Assembly: GCF_019091455.1 (NCBI RefSeq)
Contig: NZ_JAGXJN010000007.1
Coordinates: 124,001 to 188,000, forward strand
DNA length: 64,000 bases
Origin: Chitinophaga sp. GbtcB8
Lineage (GTDB): Bacteria > Bacteroidota > Bacteroidia > Chitinophagales > Chitinophagaceae
Reading direction: 5' to 3'
Numbering within the stretch: the first letter of the stretch is position 1; every line of letters starts with the position of its first letter. Made by a program: the position numbers and the translations under genes. Of this stretch, positions 51,770 to 60,440 are shown in pieces. The notes beneath the pieces were generated by a model, which saw only the letters and a program-made list of their open reading frames with translations, did no database searches and had not been told where the DNA came from.

Positions 51770-52007
51770 CAAAGCAGTAGTTTAAAACAGTAAAATTAAC
51801 GTACTTAATACCTCCTTCGCCCTATCCCGCTTACCCCTCGCTGCGCCTTACAATGCGGGAGCAGGGCCTTGCAATGACGCGAAAGAGGCAATTGCACAAC
51901 GCGTTAAAATTAATCATTTACCCAGAATGTATATACTAATTTCTTCATGCAATCATTCTTTTTTTTTAGTATCTTTAGCCCTTAAATTCTGCTTTACCAG
52001 CTAATTC

Positions 52008-53123
52008 ATGAACGTAAGCATTGATGTGATCATACCTTCATTCCGCCTGAATGAAAAATATATACTTCCCATTCTTCGTCTGCCAAAACCAGCCAACGCA
52101 AATATAAAGTTTTACCTTATTGCAGATCATCCTTCCATTGTACCCTCTGAAAACATTCAGGCATTGGTGGATCATGAAAATATTTTCCTGTCCATTAACC
52201 CGCAGAACCTGGGCGCCAGCGTTACGCGCAATAAGGGTATTGAAATGGGCCAGGGCGACTGGATCCTGTTCTTAGACGATGATATATCCGTACCGGACAA
52301 CCTGCTGGAAACCTATGCCGACGCAGCTTTGCAGTACCCGGATGAAATTGGTTTTATTGGGCTGGTACGCTTACCTGAACCGCATACTGCTTTTACCAAA
52401 GCGCTGAAAGTAAGCGGCTCTTTAGATATATTTTCTATTGCGGAAAAAAAACCTGCTTTTTGCTGGGGCGCTACAGCCAACATTATGATCAAACGCAGCG
52501 CGGTGAAAGATACCCGCTTCTCTACCGTATATCCTAAATCAGGCGGCGGGGAAGATGTTGATTTCTTTTTAAAAGTGCGGGAGCAAAATAATTTTAAGGA
52601 TTATAAAAGCTTACCGCAGGCAGCGGTTACACATCCCTGGTGGAACAATGAAGCGGTGAACCTGCAGCGCCCTTTCCGTTATGGCACCGGCAACAGCTGG
52701 CTGGGTGATCTGAACCCGCAATATGCCTATTATGATCTTCCCAACACGCCGGAAACACTTTTGCTTTCACTACTGGCGCTGGTAATAACAGGCCTGCTGA
52801 AACCCTTGTGGGTGGGCCCTTTGCTGGTTTTTATGGCGGGCGTTATACTCATTGAGATCATTGCCAGTCTTATACAAACCATAAAAAGGTCCGGTACCGG
52901 CAATGTGCAGATATTAATGTATGTAATTACCCTCAGGATAGTGTATGAGACGGGGCTTTTGTGGGGAAAGCTTTCCCGTTTAAGGTTTGGAAAGATCGGG
53001 GAGCGGTTTCACGATAATGGCATCATTAACAAAGTGTATTTCTACCGCTCTAATACTTATAAAATGGTAAAGTGGGTGTTGTACCCGCTGCTGGTTATTT
53101 ATATTTTAAGATACTTCGTTTAA
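52008..53123 (+). CDS. GT2 glycosyltransferase with C-terminal membrane segments
   Basis: The 371-residue protein has a GT-A domain (SIDVIIPSFRLNEKYI, GASVTRNKGIEMGQGDWILFLDDDISVP with the DDD metal site) and a central donor/acceptor region with GGGEDVDFFLKV. C-terminal hydrophobic helices (about 250-290 and the last 20 residues) probably anchor it at the inner membrane. It is divergent from the GT2 gene at 50801 and its stop overlaps by four bases with the convergent GT2 gene at 53120. It is likely part of the same glycan locus; sugar specificity unknown. Confidence 0.85.
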   Translation: MNVSIDVIIPSFRLNEKYILPILRLPKPANANIKFYLIADHPSIVPSENIQALVDHENIFLSINPQNLGASVTRNKGIEMGQGDWILFLDDDISVPDNLLETYADAALQYPDEIGFIGLVRLPEPHTAFTKALKVSGSLDIFSIAEKKPAFCWGATANIMIKRSAVKDTRFSTVYPKSGGGEDVDFFLKVREQNNFKDYKSLPQAAVTHPWWNNEAVNLQRPFRYGTGNSWLGDLNPQYAYYDLPNTPETLLLSLLALVITGLLKPLWVGPLLVFMAGVILIEIIASLIQTIKRSGTGNVQILMYVITLRIVYETGLLWGKLSRLRFGKIGERFHDNGIINKVYFYRSNTYKMVKWVLYPLLVIYILRYFV

Positions 53124-53917
53124 ACTTCCGCGTAACCATTTAAGCAGCACACCAGCCTGGTGGTAAGCGTTTCGCTGTAGCGGCGCTCATTCACGGTGAT
53201 CTGTGATTTATTATGGTATTCATGATGCAGGTGAAAGCATACGGCGGCCAGCTTTAAACGTTTTTTATGTACGCCGGCATGTATAAGGCGCGCGGCAAAC
53301 TCACAGTCTTCTGATCCCCAGCCAAAGAACAGGTTATTATACCCGTTGATAGCTATAAAATCCTCCCGCCAGAAAGCCAGGTTACAGGCTTTGGTATTAT
53401 CCGAGCTGTAGGGATTTGCCTTTACTATAAAGGATAAAGCGGGTAAGCGTAATGCGTTAAAACGGTTGTGAAGGCCTTTGGTAAAGAAACCCAGCTTAGT
53501 GCTTTTACTTTGCAGAATGTGTTGGGTGGTGGCCTCTCCTATCATGGCGCGGGCGCCCTGTACAAAATGCCCTCTTTCTGCCTCCTTCACATGGTCTTCA
53601 ATAAAACGCGGATGCATTACAATGTCGCCATCAATTTCAATGATATAATCTGCTTCCGATTGTTTTACCGCTTTGTTCAGGATAATCCCTTTGCGGAAAC
53701 CGCGGTCTTCATGCCAGGCATGTTTTAAGGGAATATTCAGGATCTTGCGGTATTTATTGATCAGCCGTTCTGTTTCCTCCCTTGATCCGTCGTCTGCGAT
53801 CAGGATTTCATCCGGTAGATACGTTTGCTGTAACAGGCTCAGGAAAATTATTTCCAGCGCCTCCGGCCAGTTATATGTAGCAATTAAGATCCCAACTGAA
53901 AAGTTCTGTTTCACCAT
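53120..53917 (-). CDS. GT2 transferase with GT7-type C-terminal motif
   Basis: The 265-residue transferase has an N-terminal GT-A segment (FSVGILIATYNWPEALEI, LIADDGSREETERLI, DYIIEIDGDIVMHPRF) and a C-terminal motif NNLFFGWGSEDCEFAARLI. That motif matches the galactosyltransferase-like (Glyco_transf_7C) domain often found in such GT2 proteins. It is cytoplasmic, probably sequential with the other glycosyltransferases nearby. Its upstream neighbour on the same strand is the MsbA-like exporter, 160 bases away. Confidence 0.85.
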   Translation of the reverse strand: MVKQNFSVGILIATYNWPEALEIIFLSLLQQTYLPDEILIADDGSREETERLINKYRKILNIPLKHAWHEDRGFRKGIILNKAVKQSEADYIIEIDGDIVMHPRFIEDHVKEAERGHFVQGARAMIGEATTQHILQSKSTKLGFFTKGLHNRFNALRLPALSFIVKANPYSSDNTKACNLAFWREDFIAINGYNNLFFGWGSEDCEFAARLIHAGVHKKRLKLAAVCFHLHHEYHNKSQITVNERRYSETLTTRLVCCLNGYAEV

Positions 53918-54076
53918 CCTGCTTGCGGTTTGCGTTCAATAAAGAAATTTTTAACGGTCATAAGGTTTCTATAGAATAGCATTGGAATTCAAGTTTATGC
54001 TTACAATACGGCGGATGTTTTATCATCCGTCCTGATATATACAACGTACTACATTTTAATTTGTTACAGCTGTGGT

Positions 54077-55897
54077 TCAGTTAGCGCTGAAAGTTTGCAT
54101 TTCTATCAGCTTACGGTATAATCCGTCTTTTTCCAAAAGCTGTAAATGGGTTCCCTGTTCAACAATGTTGCCATTATCCAGCACAATGATCAGGTCTGCA
54201 TTTTGTATGGTACTTAAGCGGTGTGCAATTACCAGCGAGGTACGGTTCTCCATCAGATTGTTCAATGCATCCTGCACCATTTTTTCAGATTCTGTATCCA
54301 GCGCAGAGGTAGCTTCAACCAGCAACATAATGGGCGGATTCGTCAACACTGCCCGGGCTATACAGATGCACTGGCGCTGGCCGCCTGATAATTTAACGCC
54401 TTTATCACCAATATTCGTCTGGTAACCATGCTCTGTTGCAGAAATAAATTCGTGGGCGTTGGCGATCCTTGCGGCAGCCTCAACCTCCTGCAATGTGGCC
54501 CCTGGCTTTCCAAAGGCTATATTGTTATAAATGGTGTCGTTAAATAAAATTGATTCCTGGTTTACAATTCCCATCAGCGAGCGCAGGGAGTCTGAAGTAA
54601 CGGCCTGTATGTTATGCCCGTCTATCAGGATGCTGCCGGACTGTGGCTGTATAAACCGGGGGATCAGGTCCATGAGGGTGGTTTTGCCGGCGCCGGAAGG
54701 CCCTACCAGCGCTACAGATTTCCCTTTAGGTATAGTAAGGCTTACGCTGTTCAGCACCGGACGTTCATTATAGGCAAACGCTACTTTCTCAAACCGGATA
54801 GCTTCCCGGAACTGGTCTACCGCTTTTGCATCTGGCGCATCCTGGATCTGCGACTGCTGGTCAATTAAGGCCAGCACCCGCTCCCCTGCCGCCAGGCCGG
54901 AGTGGATGTTGCTGAAGGAGGCTGAAATGGCTTTGGCCGGGCGCATGATCTGGGAAAACAGGGCAATATAGGCTATAAAGGCCGCTGCATCCAGCTCACC
55001 GGTTTTGGATAATACCAGGGAACCGCCGTACAGCACAATACCTGATACCATTATAATACCCAGCGTTTCAGACACCGGCGAGGCCATTTGCTGCCGCCTG
55101 GCCATAGCCCTGATAATATTGGAATAGTGCACGTTTTCCTTGTGAAAACGCTCCTTAATAAAAGGCGTTGCGTTAAATGATTTAATGATCTTGATGCCTC
55201 CCAGCGCTTCTTCCAAGTAACTGATCATGGTGCCATAGGATACGTGGGATGCGGTGGCCTGCTCCTTTAACCGGGATACGATCCTGGAGATGATAAACCC
55301 GGCTACCGGTATAATGACCATAGAGGCCAGCGTAAGCTTGTAGGAAATAACGAACAGCATTACCAGGTACGTGATCAGCGTTAATGGCTCCTTAAAGATC
55401 ACCTGCAGGGTACCGGTTACGGAATACTGCACCACCTGCACATCCGATGAAATCTTGGACATAATATCCCCCTTACGCTCATTGCTGAAATACCCCAGAT
55501 GCATGTCCATAATGTTATTGAACACAGCCTTTCGCAGGTTCAGCAGGGTATGGATCCGCAGGTTTTCCATGGTACGTTCCGAAAAATACCGGAACAGGTT
55601 ACCGATAAAAACAGAGACTACAATGGTCAGACACACATATTTCAACGTATTGGGCAGGCCTATTTTACTATTCAGCTGAACGGAATAGTAGTTCAGCATT
55701 TTGAATACGTCATAAAAATGTTCCGGTTTGGCTACTACCTGGTGGTTGTTCTGGTTAAACAACGTGGTTAGCAGTGGCGCCAGCAGTGCCAGGTTTAATG
55801 CCCCAAACAACACGGCCAACAGCGTAAAAAGAACATACGGGATAGCATATTTTTCAATCGGTTTGGCAAAAGACAACAGCCGGAAATACGTTTTCAT
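54077..55897 (-). CDS. MsbA-like ABC exporter (fused TMD-NBD) with atypical Walker B
   Basis: The 606-residue half-transporter has six membrane helices (about 1-330) followed by an ATPase domain: Walker A GPSGAGKTT (399-407), Q-loop near 447, signature LSGGQ (503-507) and H-loop His559. Walker B reads IMLLVEAT, so the expected Asp before catalytic Glu528 is Val527 (codon 54317-54319, GTT). The adjacent text is RQCICIARA where RQRIAIARA is usual. Exporters of this type flip lipid-linked glycans or lipid A. Its position in the glycosyltransferase cluster fits. Either activity is reduced or the change is compensated; both are unproven. Confidence 0.85.
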   Translation of the reverse strand: MKTYFRLLSFAKPIEKYAIPYVLFTLLAVLFGALNLALLAPLLTTLFNQNNHQVVAKPEHFYDVFKMLNYYSVQLNSKIGLPNTLKYVCLTIVVSVFIGNLFRYFSERTMENLRIHTLLNLRKAVFNNIMDMHLGYFSNERKGDIMSKISSDVQVVQYSVTGTLQVIFKEPLTLITYLVMLFVISYKLTLASMVIIPVAGFIISRIVSRLKEQATASHVSYGTMISYLEEALGGIKIIKSFNATPFIKERFHKENVHYSNIIRAMARRQQMASPVSETLGIIMVSGIVLYGGSLVLSKTGELDAAAFIAYIALFSQIMRPAKAISASFSNIHSGLAAGERVLALIDQQSQIQDAPDAKAVDQFREAIRFEKVAFAYNERPVLNSVSLTIPKGKSVALVGPSGAGKTTLMDLIPRFIQPQSGSILIDGHNIQAVTSDSLRSLMGIVNQESILFNDTIYNNIAFGKPGATLQEVEAAARIANAHEFISATEHGYQTNIGDKGVKLSGGQRQCICIARAVLTNPPIMLLVEATSALDTESEKMVQDALNNLMENRTSLVIAHRLSTIQNADLIIVLDNGNIVEQGTHLQLLEKDGLYRKLIEMQTFSAN

Positions 55898-56436
55898 TAT
55901 TATTATTATAAATATATATATAAAACTCCAAAATTAATAATTATTTAAAGACCCTTTTTTAAAAAAGGAGCAGGGATCGTTCCCGGGAAGCACAGGTGAA
56001 AATATTTGGCTACAGTACGGCACCGGCATCTCTGATCATAAAAGATGCAGGGCTATGTAATGGGAAGTATATCAACATTGCTCTCTTAATGGATAAGATC
56101 AATAGCGCCCGGTAAAGGTTATATGATATCTCTTTTTACTTCTTTGTACCACCCGCTGCTTCCTCTTCTTCACTAAAAATATAAACTTTCTTTATATTTC
56201 AACATACTTTATTACTTATAATTCACACATTTATAGATATATAACCTTATTAATTCAGCTGTATGATCATGCTTACCAGCCCCCCGGCATGGGCTTTTGC
56301 AGCCGGTAGCCTGCACCTATCTCCTATTTCACCTGCCCGCCGGCATTGCTTTAACGTATGAGCCCCCATTAATAATCTTAAAAATTTCTTAAAACTTTGG
56401 CGGGCTGAACTTAGCGGGCGGTTTTAGCGCCCCTCA
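55898..56436. other. Non-coding start of the glycosyltransferase graveyard
   Basis: This AT-rich stretch of about 540 bases precedes the pseudogenes. It contains a short palindrome CCTTTTTTAAAAAAGG near 55951. A possible coding scrap around 55990-56115 (a frame ending at TAA near 56115 and an overlapping one with YGTG) is too weak to call. No intact gene is visible. Confidence 0.5.
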
Positions 56437-56610
56437 TTATCTGCTGCCGGTACTCCGGGAAAACCTGCGCCACACAGGTGGCGTAAGGCTGGTGGAATAT
56501 GCTAAGCCCTGCTGTGTAAGGTTCAGCAGCTGCATGCCGGGCGCCTGCTGGTCGGGGTTATAGGTGCAGATCAGTACAGAATAATCTATAGCATAGTTAT
56601 CGAACGACAT
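56437..56610 (-). pseudogene. Truncated GT2 glycosyltransferase remnant (minus strand)
   Basis: A 57-codon open frame starts at the ATG at 56610 with MSFDNYAIDYSVLICTYNPD, the typical beginning of a GT2 domain, then loses family resemblance and stops at 56437-56439. Just before the stop an alternative frame carries FPEYRQQIMRG-like text, suggesting a frameshifted remainder. A real GT2 protein would exceed 250 residues, so most of the gene is missing. It is distinct from the plus-strand remnant at 56658. Confidence 0.6.
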
Positions 56611-56657
56611 ACAAAACCACTTTTTTCACTATATCTTTGTTTTAGCGCGTAAAAGTA

Positions 56658-57010
56658 ATGAATCTACCTATAGTATCCATTATCATTCCTAATTATGGCC
56701 ATGCTGCTTTCCCGGAACAGCGCATCACTTCTGTGCTGCAGCAAACCTTCCAGGATTTGAAGTAATTATCCTGGATGGCTGCTCAACCGATAACAGCCGG
56801 ATATTATAGAACATTACCGGCAGCATCCGAAAGTTTCACAGATCATTTATAATACCACCATCAGCGGCAGTGTATTTAAACAGAGGAGAAAAGGCATAGA
56901 AGCTGCAGCAGGCCATACATATGGCTGGCGGAAAGAGATGACTGCAGACCATAAAGCCATGTGAACGCCAGCATGGCTGTATGGAAAAAGGAGCTTGTTT
57001 GCCGGAGAGA
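56658..57010 (+). pseudogene. Frameshifted, internally deleted GT2 pseudogene
   Basis: The translation resumes across two one-base losses to give, in order, VSIIIPNYGHAAFPEQRITS, a segment equivalent to EVIILDGCSTDNSR, IIEHYRQHPKVSQIIYN, SGSVFKQRRKGIEAAAGH, and after a further gap NASMAVWKKELVC. Each block aligns with the GT2 protein encoded at 50801-51769 (for example NYNHAAYLEERITS and FNASMALFRRALFF). The first frame stops at 56763-56765 (LK then TAA). The middle, including the ESDD metal site, is deleted. It is a dead copy of a glycosyltransferase once in this locus. Confidence 0.82.
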
Positions 57011-57076
57011 TGAAAGGTGGGGGAATATAGAATATGGAAATGAAATGTAAAGAGTAACGTCATAAAATTAAAAAGT

Positions 57077-57125
57077 AAAAGCTGATGCAGCGCCATCATC
57101 ATTACCATCGCCTGCATCAGCTTTT
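57077..57125. terminator. Long hairpin between pseudogene and small membrane gene
   Basis: AAAAGCTGATGCAG and CTGCATCAGCTTTT form a perfect 14-base stem around a 21-base loop, with T-rich sequence on both sides on either strand. It can end the minus-strand transcript of the gene at 57143 and may act in both directions. Confidence 0.6.
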
Positions 57126-57142
57126 ATTTTTTTTTCTACTTT

Positions 57143-57355
57143 TTAATTTTTTTTATTGCCGCCTACTAACAACACAACACCTATTACAGCTACCAGGCCG
57201 CCGGCATAAGTAGGCCAGCCTATCCATTTATTTTCTTTTTTGTTTACTTCTACGGGCCCAAGATCCACTACCTTCTTTTCTGTTTGTACAGAAAAACCAC
57301 GGATCAGGATCATGGCAATACCGGCAATGATGAGGATAATACCTAATGTTTTCAT
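57143..57355 (-). CDS. Small two-helix membrane protein
   Basis: The protein of about 70 residues starts at the ATG at 57355 (TLGIILIIAGIAMILIRGF) and has two hydrophobic helices, at about 3-20 and 47-64, joined by a charged loop (TEKKVVDLGPVEVNKKENK). It lies downstream of the Na+/H+ antiporter gene on the same strand. Such short two-helix proteins are common in Bacteroidota and uncharacterised. A strong hairpin follows its stop. Function unknown. Confidence 0.7.
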   Translation of the reverse strand: MKTLGIILIIAGIAMILIRGFSVQTEKKVVDLGPVEVNKKENKWIGWPTYAGGLVAVIGVVLLVGGNKKN

Positions 57356-57414
57356 AACAGCTATTGTTGTTTCATAGCGTATATCAATCGTCATGCCATA
57401 AGGGCTTCCTATGC

Positions 57415-58692
57415 TTATTTATGCGCGGCAACAGCTGTTTCAGCCGGCTGCTTCCCATTCAATAAACGTACTACCAATGGCAGGGTAAGCCCCTGCCCCA
57501 GCAACGTAAACAATACTACGGCTACGGAAATAAAGATAATGGCATCCCGTTGCGGGAAAATGCTGCCATCCTGCAGGGTAGCCGGCAAACCAATGGCAAT
57601 AGCCAGGGATACAATGCCCCGCATGCCTGACCAGCTGATGATCAAGCTGGTTTTTGCATCCAGCAGCGCATGTTCGGTGATACGCCCCTTCTTTTTCCTG
57701 AAGGCCTGCTCCAGGTTGATCTGCTGCAGGAACACCCTGATCATGCGCAGCAGCAAAGCAACAACGGTGATCAGGAAAGCGTAACCCAGGTAAGGCAGGA
57801 TCTGTGTTTTATCCATATGCTTTACCACGTATGGATACTGTAATCCAATGATGATAAAGATGAGGCCATTGAGCAGGAAAATAATAACATCCCAAAAGTT
57901 GCGGGACTGCTTTTTTAAGTATTCCGGGAATACTTTATGACTGAAACGGGAAATGGCCAGCCCTAATATTACTACGGCTATTACGCCGGATACATGAAAC
58001 TCCTCTGCCACCAGGTAGGTTATAAAAGGCATGAGCAACATAAAGCTAATAGTTACCAGCTGGTTTTGATGCACCCTTTTAAGAATGAAGGCCAGGATCA
58101 TTCCCATAATCACGCCCACCAGGGCGCCACCCGCCATCATGAATATAAACGCTAAAGAGGCCCTCCAGAATACAAAGGCTGTACCGGTTACTGCAGCTAC
58201 TGCAAAGCGGTAAGCTACCAGGGCTGAAGCATCATTGACCAGGCTTTCCCCTTCCAGGATGGTATTGGTTTTATGTGACAAACCCAAACCTTTGGTGATG
58301 CTGATAGCCGCCACGGCATCCGTAGCAGATAAAATAGCGCCCAGCACAAAAGATAAAGGCCAGCTCATGCCCGGTATTACGTAATGAGCTACCACCGCAA
58401 TGCCGGAGGCCGTAATAAATACCAGCGATATGGCCAGCGTACCAATGGTATTGATATTGGTTCTAAACTCCTGGAAAGAGATGTTAAAAGCAGCATCATA
58501 CAACATAGGCGGCAGGAAGATGAGGAAGATCACATCCGGGTTCAGCTCTATATTAGGCAGGGTTGGTATGAACCCAATGGCAATACCGGCGGTGATCAGT
58601 AAAATAGGATATGGCACCCGGACCTTATCTGCCAAGGCAGACAGTACGATCATAATTGCCAGGATAAATAAAACGATGCTATAGTTTTCCAT
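57415..58692 (-). CDS. Na+/H+ antiporter (NhaP/CPA1 family)
   Basis: The membrane protein of about 425 residues has 12 or so helices and CPA1-family motifs: LGAILSATDAVAAISI (the TDAVA exchange-site motif), TILEGESLVNDASALVAYRF (ND of the transport site) and ISWSGMRGIVSLAIAIG. It exchanges Na+ or K+ for protons at the inner membrane for pH and salt control. The ATG at 58692 places the first helix directly at the N-terminus; the ATG at 58713 adds seven residues. It is divergent from a Crp-family regulator gene, which may control it. Confidence 0.92.
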   Translation of the reverse strand: MENYSIVLFILAIMIVLSALADKVRVPYPILLITAGIAIGFIPTLPNIELNPDVIFLIFLPPMLYDAAFNISFQEFRTNINTIGTLAISLVFITASGIAVVAHYVIPGMSWPLSFVLGAILSATDAVAAISITKGLGLSHKTNTILEGESLVNDASALVAYRFAVAAVTGTAFVFWRASLAFIFMMAGGALVGVIMGMILAFILKRVHQNQLVTISFMLLMPFITYLVAEEFHVSGVIAVVILGLAISRFSHKVFPEYLKKQSRNFWDVIIFLLNGLIFIIIGLQYPYVVKHMDKTQILPYLGYAFLITVVALLLRMIRVFLQQINLEQAFRKKKGRITEHALLDAKTSLIISWSGMRGIVSLAIAIGLPATLQDGSIFPQRDAIIFISVAVVLFTLLGQGLTLPLVVRLLNGKQPAETAVAAHK

Positions 58693-58786
58693 AAGGCCCT
58701 GTAAACATTTCAATGACGCTTAAAAGTAACACAGCTTGCCCAAAACAGGAATTATAAATTGTGAAATGTAGCTTAATTTTAGTGGG

Positions 58787-59374
58787 ATGAAAGGCGCGTT
58801 TATGTTTGAACCGGTTTTTACTTACCTGGAAAAATTCCAACCTATCCCTGCCGGTGACCGGGAGATCATTGGCCGGCATATTCACACCCGCCATGTGCAG
58901 GAAGCTGAATTATTATTACAGGAGGGTAAGCTGGCCAGGGAAATGTTCTTTGTTTGCAAGGGTATCCTGAAAATTGTATCTGTTAATGGTAAGGGAAATG
59001 AGGTAACGCAGTTCTTTGTAAAGGAAGATCATTTCTGTACGATCCTCAACAGCTTTAATAACCAGGTACCGGCGCATGAAAGCATTAAAGCTGCCTGTGA
59101 TACGGACCTTATTGTATTTCCCAGGGAGCAGCTATGGGCGCTTTATAAACAGCTCCCTTATTTTCAGCCCCTCATCAATCATATTACCCAGCAAACGCTG
59201 CTTGCCAAGATCCAGGTACGCAATTCCTATATGGGCGAAGATGCAGCTACCCGCTATCAGCAGTTCCTGCAGCAGCAGCCGGATATAGCGCTGCGCGTGC
59301 CTTTGAGCGATGTAGCTTCTTACCTGGGTATTACGCCGCAGTCGCTGAGCCGGATCCGGAAACAAATCCGTTAG
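58787..59374 (+). CDS. Crp/Fnr-family transcriptional regulator
   Basis: The 195-residue regulator has a cyclic-nucleotide-binding-type beta-barrel (about 15-115, with LLLQEGKLAREMFFVCKGILKI) and a C-terminal helix-turn-helix (VPLSDVASYLGITPQSLSRIRK). The barrel lacks an obvious cAMP phosphate-binding cassette, as in many Bacteroidota members, so the signal is unknown. It faces the antiporter gene across a 94-base gap and may regulate it. The 3' end approaches a convergent AraC gene across a terminator hairpin. Confidence 0.88.
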   Translation: MKGAFMFEPVFTYLEKFQPIPAGDREIIGRHIHTRHVQEAELLLQEGKLAREMFFVCKGILKIVSVNGKGNEVTQFFVKEDHFCTILNSFNNQVPAHESIKAACDTDLIVFPREQLWALYKQLPYFQPLINHITQQTLLAKIQVRNSYMGEDAATRYQQFLQQQPDIALRVPLSDVASYLGITPQSLSRIRKQIR

Positions 59375-59390
59375 TTTTAATAAAATAAAA

Positions 59391-59417
59391 AAGGGCTGTA
59401 CCAAAAGATACAGCCCC
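59391..59417 (-). terminator. Intrinsic terminator of the AraC-family gene
   Basis: GGGCTGTA and TACAGCCC form a stem around an eight-base loop; on the minus strand this is followed by TTTTTTATTTT. It lies about 28 bases past the stop of the gene at 59445. Confidence 0.75.
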
Positions 59418-59444
59418 GTGAATTATAATGGGTTAGTAAGAAGA

Positions 59445-60248
59445 CTAGATGTTACGATACTGCCGCGGCAATAAACCGGTTAATGATTTAAAGGTACGGG
59501 TAAAATGGCTTTGATCCGCAAACTGGCAGGTATAAGCAATTTCTGTCAGGGAATTTTCTCCGGCGCGGATCATGGGCATTGACTTTGCAACGCGCAGCTT
59601 CCGCATATACGCCCCAAAGGTGCAGCCAAAGTATTGAGAAAAATGTTTTGAAATGGTGATAGGGTGTACACCTGTGGCTTCAGCAAGGTCTGTTAAGGTC
59701 AGCGGCTCATCCCAGCAATCCTGCATCAGCTCCCGGATAATGCTTACCCATTTAGGGGCAGCGCTTTTTTCTGTTACTCCCTCCTGCAATAATTCCAGCA
59801 ACAGCATTACCATTGTTGGGGCGGCCACGGTATCATCTGCAAGCAGCTCTTTATAGATCCTCAGCATAGTGAAGGGTGCATGCTGCCGGCTGATAGCCTT
59901 ATGCAGTAAGGCTTCTGTAAGCTGGTATTGTTTTATAAAAGTGCCGGCTATTTCAAGGTTCAGATTTTTGGAGGGATGCTGGGTGTGGGTATTGCGGTGT
60001 TTTTCCCCTGCATGATAGTATACGATATTCCCCATTGTGTACTCCTCTTCCCTGCCCTGCCGCTGCTCACGGTTACCGCCTTTTAATAAGAAACTGATGT
60101 GGGCATGTTCGTGGGAATGCCAGCCTTCAAACACTTTGGTATGGTAAGTGATCTCGCTCACTACCAGGCCGCTGCTTTGCAAGCTGCGGTTGTTATGTCC
60201 CAGGTAATGTCCGTACCCCAATGTTAATGTGGATGTTCCCATCTTCAT
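59445..60248 (-). CDS. AraC-family regulator with cupin sensor domain
   Basis: The protein of about 267 residues starts at the ATG at 60248 (KMGTSTLTLGYG); an ATG at 60242 is equally possible, and the longer open frame upstream is not supported. The N-terminal cupin half has a His-rich sensor site (FEGWHSHEHAHISFLLKGG). The C-terminal AraC domain reads LTLTDLAEATGVHPITISKHF and SLTEIAYTCQFADQSHFTRTF with LLPRQYR at the end. It is convergent with the Crp-like gene. Ligand and targets unknown. Confidence 0.86.
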   Translation of the reverse strand: MKMGTSTLTLGYGHYLGHNNRSLQSSGLVVSEITYHTKVFEGWHSHEHAHISFLLKGGNREQRQGREEEYTMGNIVYYHAGEKHRNTHTQHPSKNLNLEIAGTFIKQYQLTEALLHKAISRQHAPFTMLRIYKELLADDTVAAPTMVMLLLELLQEGVTEKSAAPKWVSIIRELMQDCWDEPLTLTDLAEATGVHPITISKHFSQYFGCTFGAYMRKLRVAKSMPMIRAGENSLTEIAYTCQFADQSHFTRTFKSLTGLLPRQYRNI

Positions 60249-60400
60249 TTGCAACACCAAAGTAATATATTTTTTGCATTTACAATGCCACACGATCATG
60301 GTATATCTTATTGCAGCGGCATAAGCGGCCGGGCTTTTCATGGTTTTATAATTCCTAATAATCCTTTGAACTGGCAGGTTATAATAACGGTACGACAACA

Positions 60401-60432
60401 AAAAAACCACGTACAGTTTCCCGTACGTGGTT
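60401..60432 (-). terminator. Intrinsic terminator of the barrel-receptor gene
   Basis: AACCACGTAC and GTACGTGGTT form a perfect ten-base stem around an eight-base loop, and the minus strand continues with a T run (TTTTTTG). It ends nine bases past the stop codon of the gene at 60441. Confidence 0.8.
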
Positions 60433-60440
60433 CATCTATT

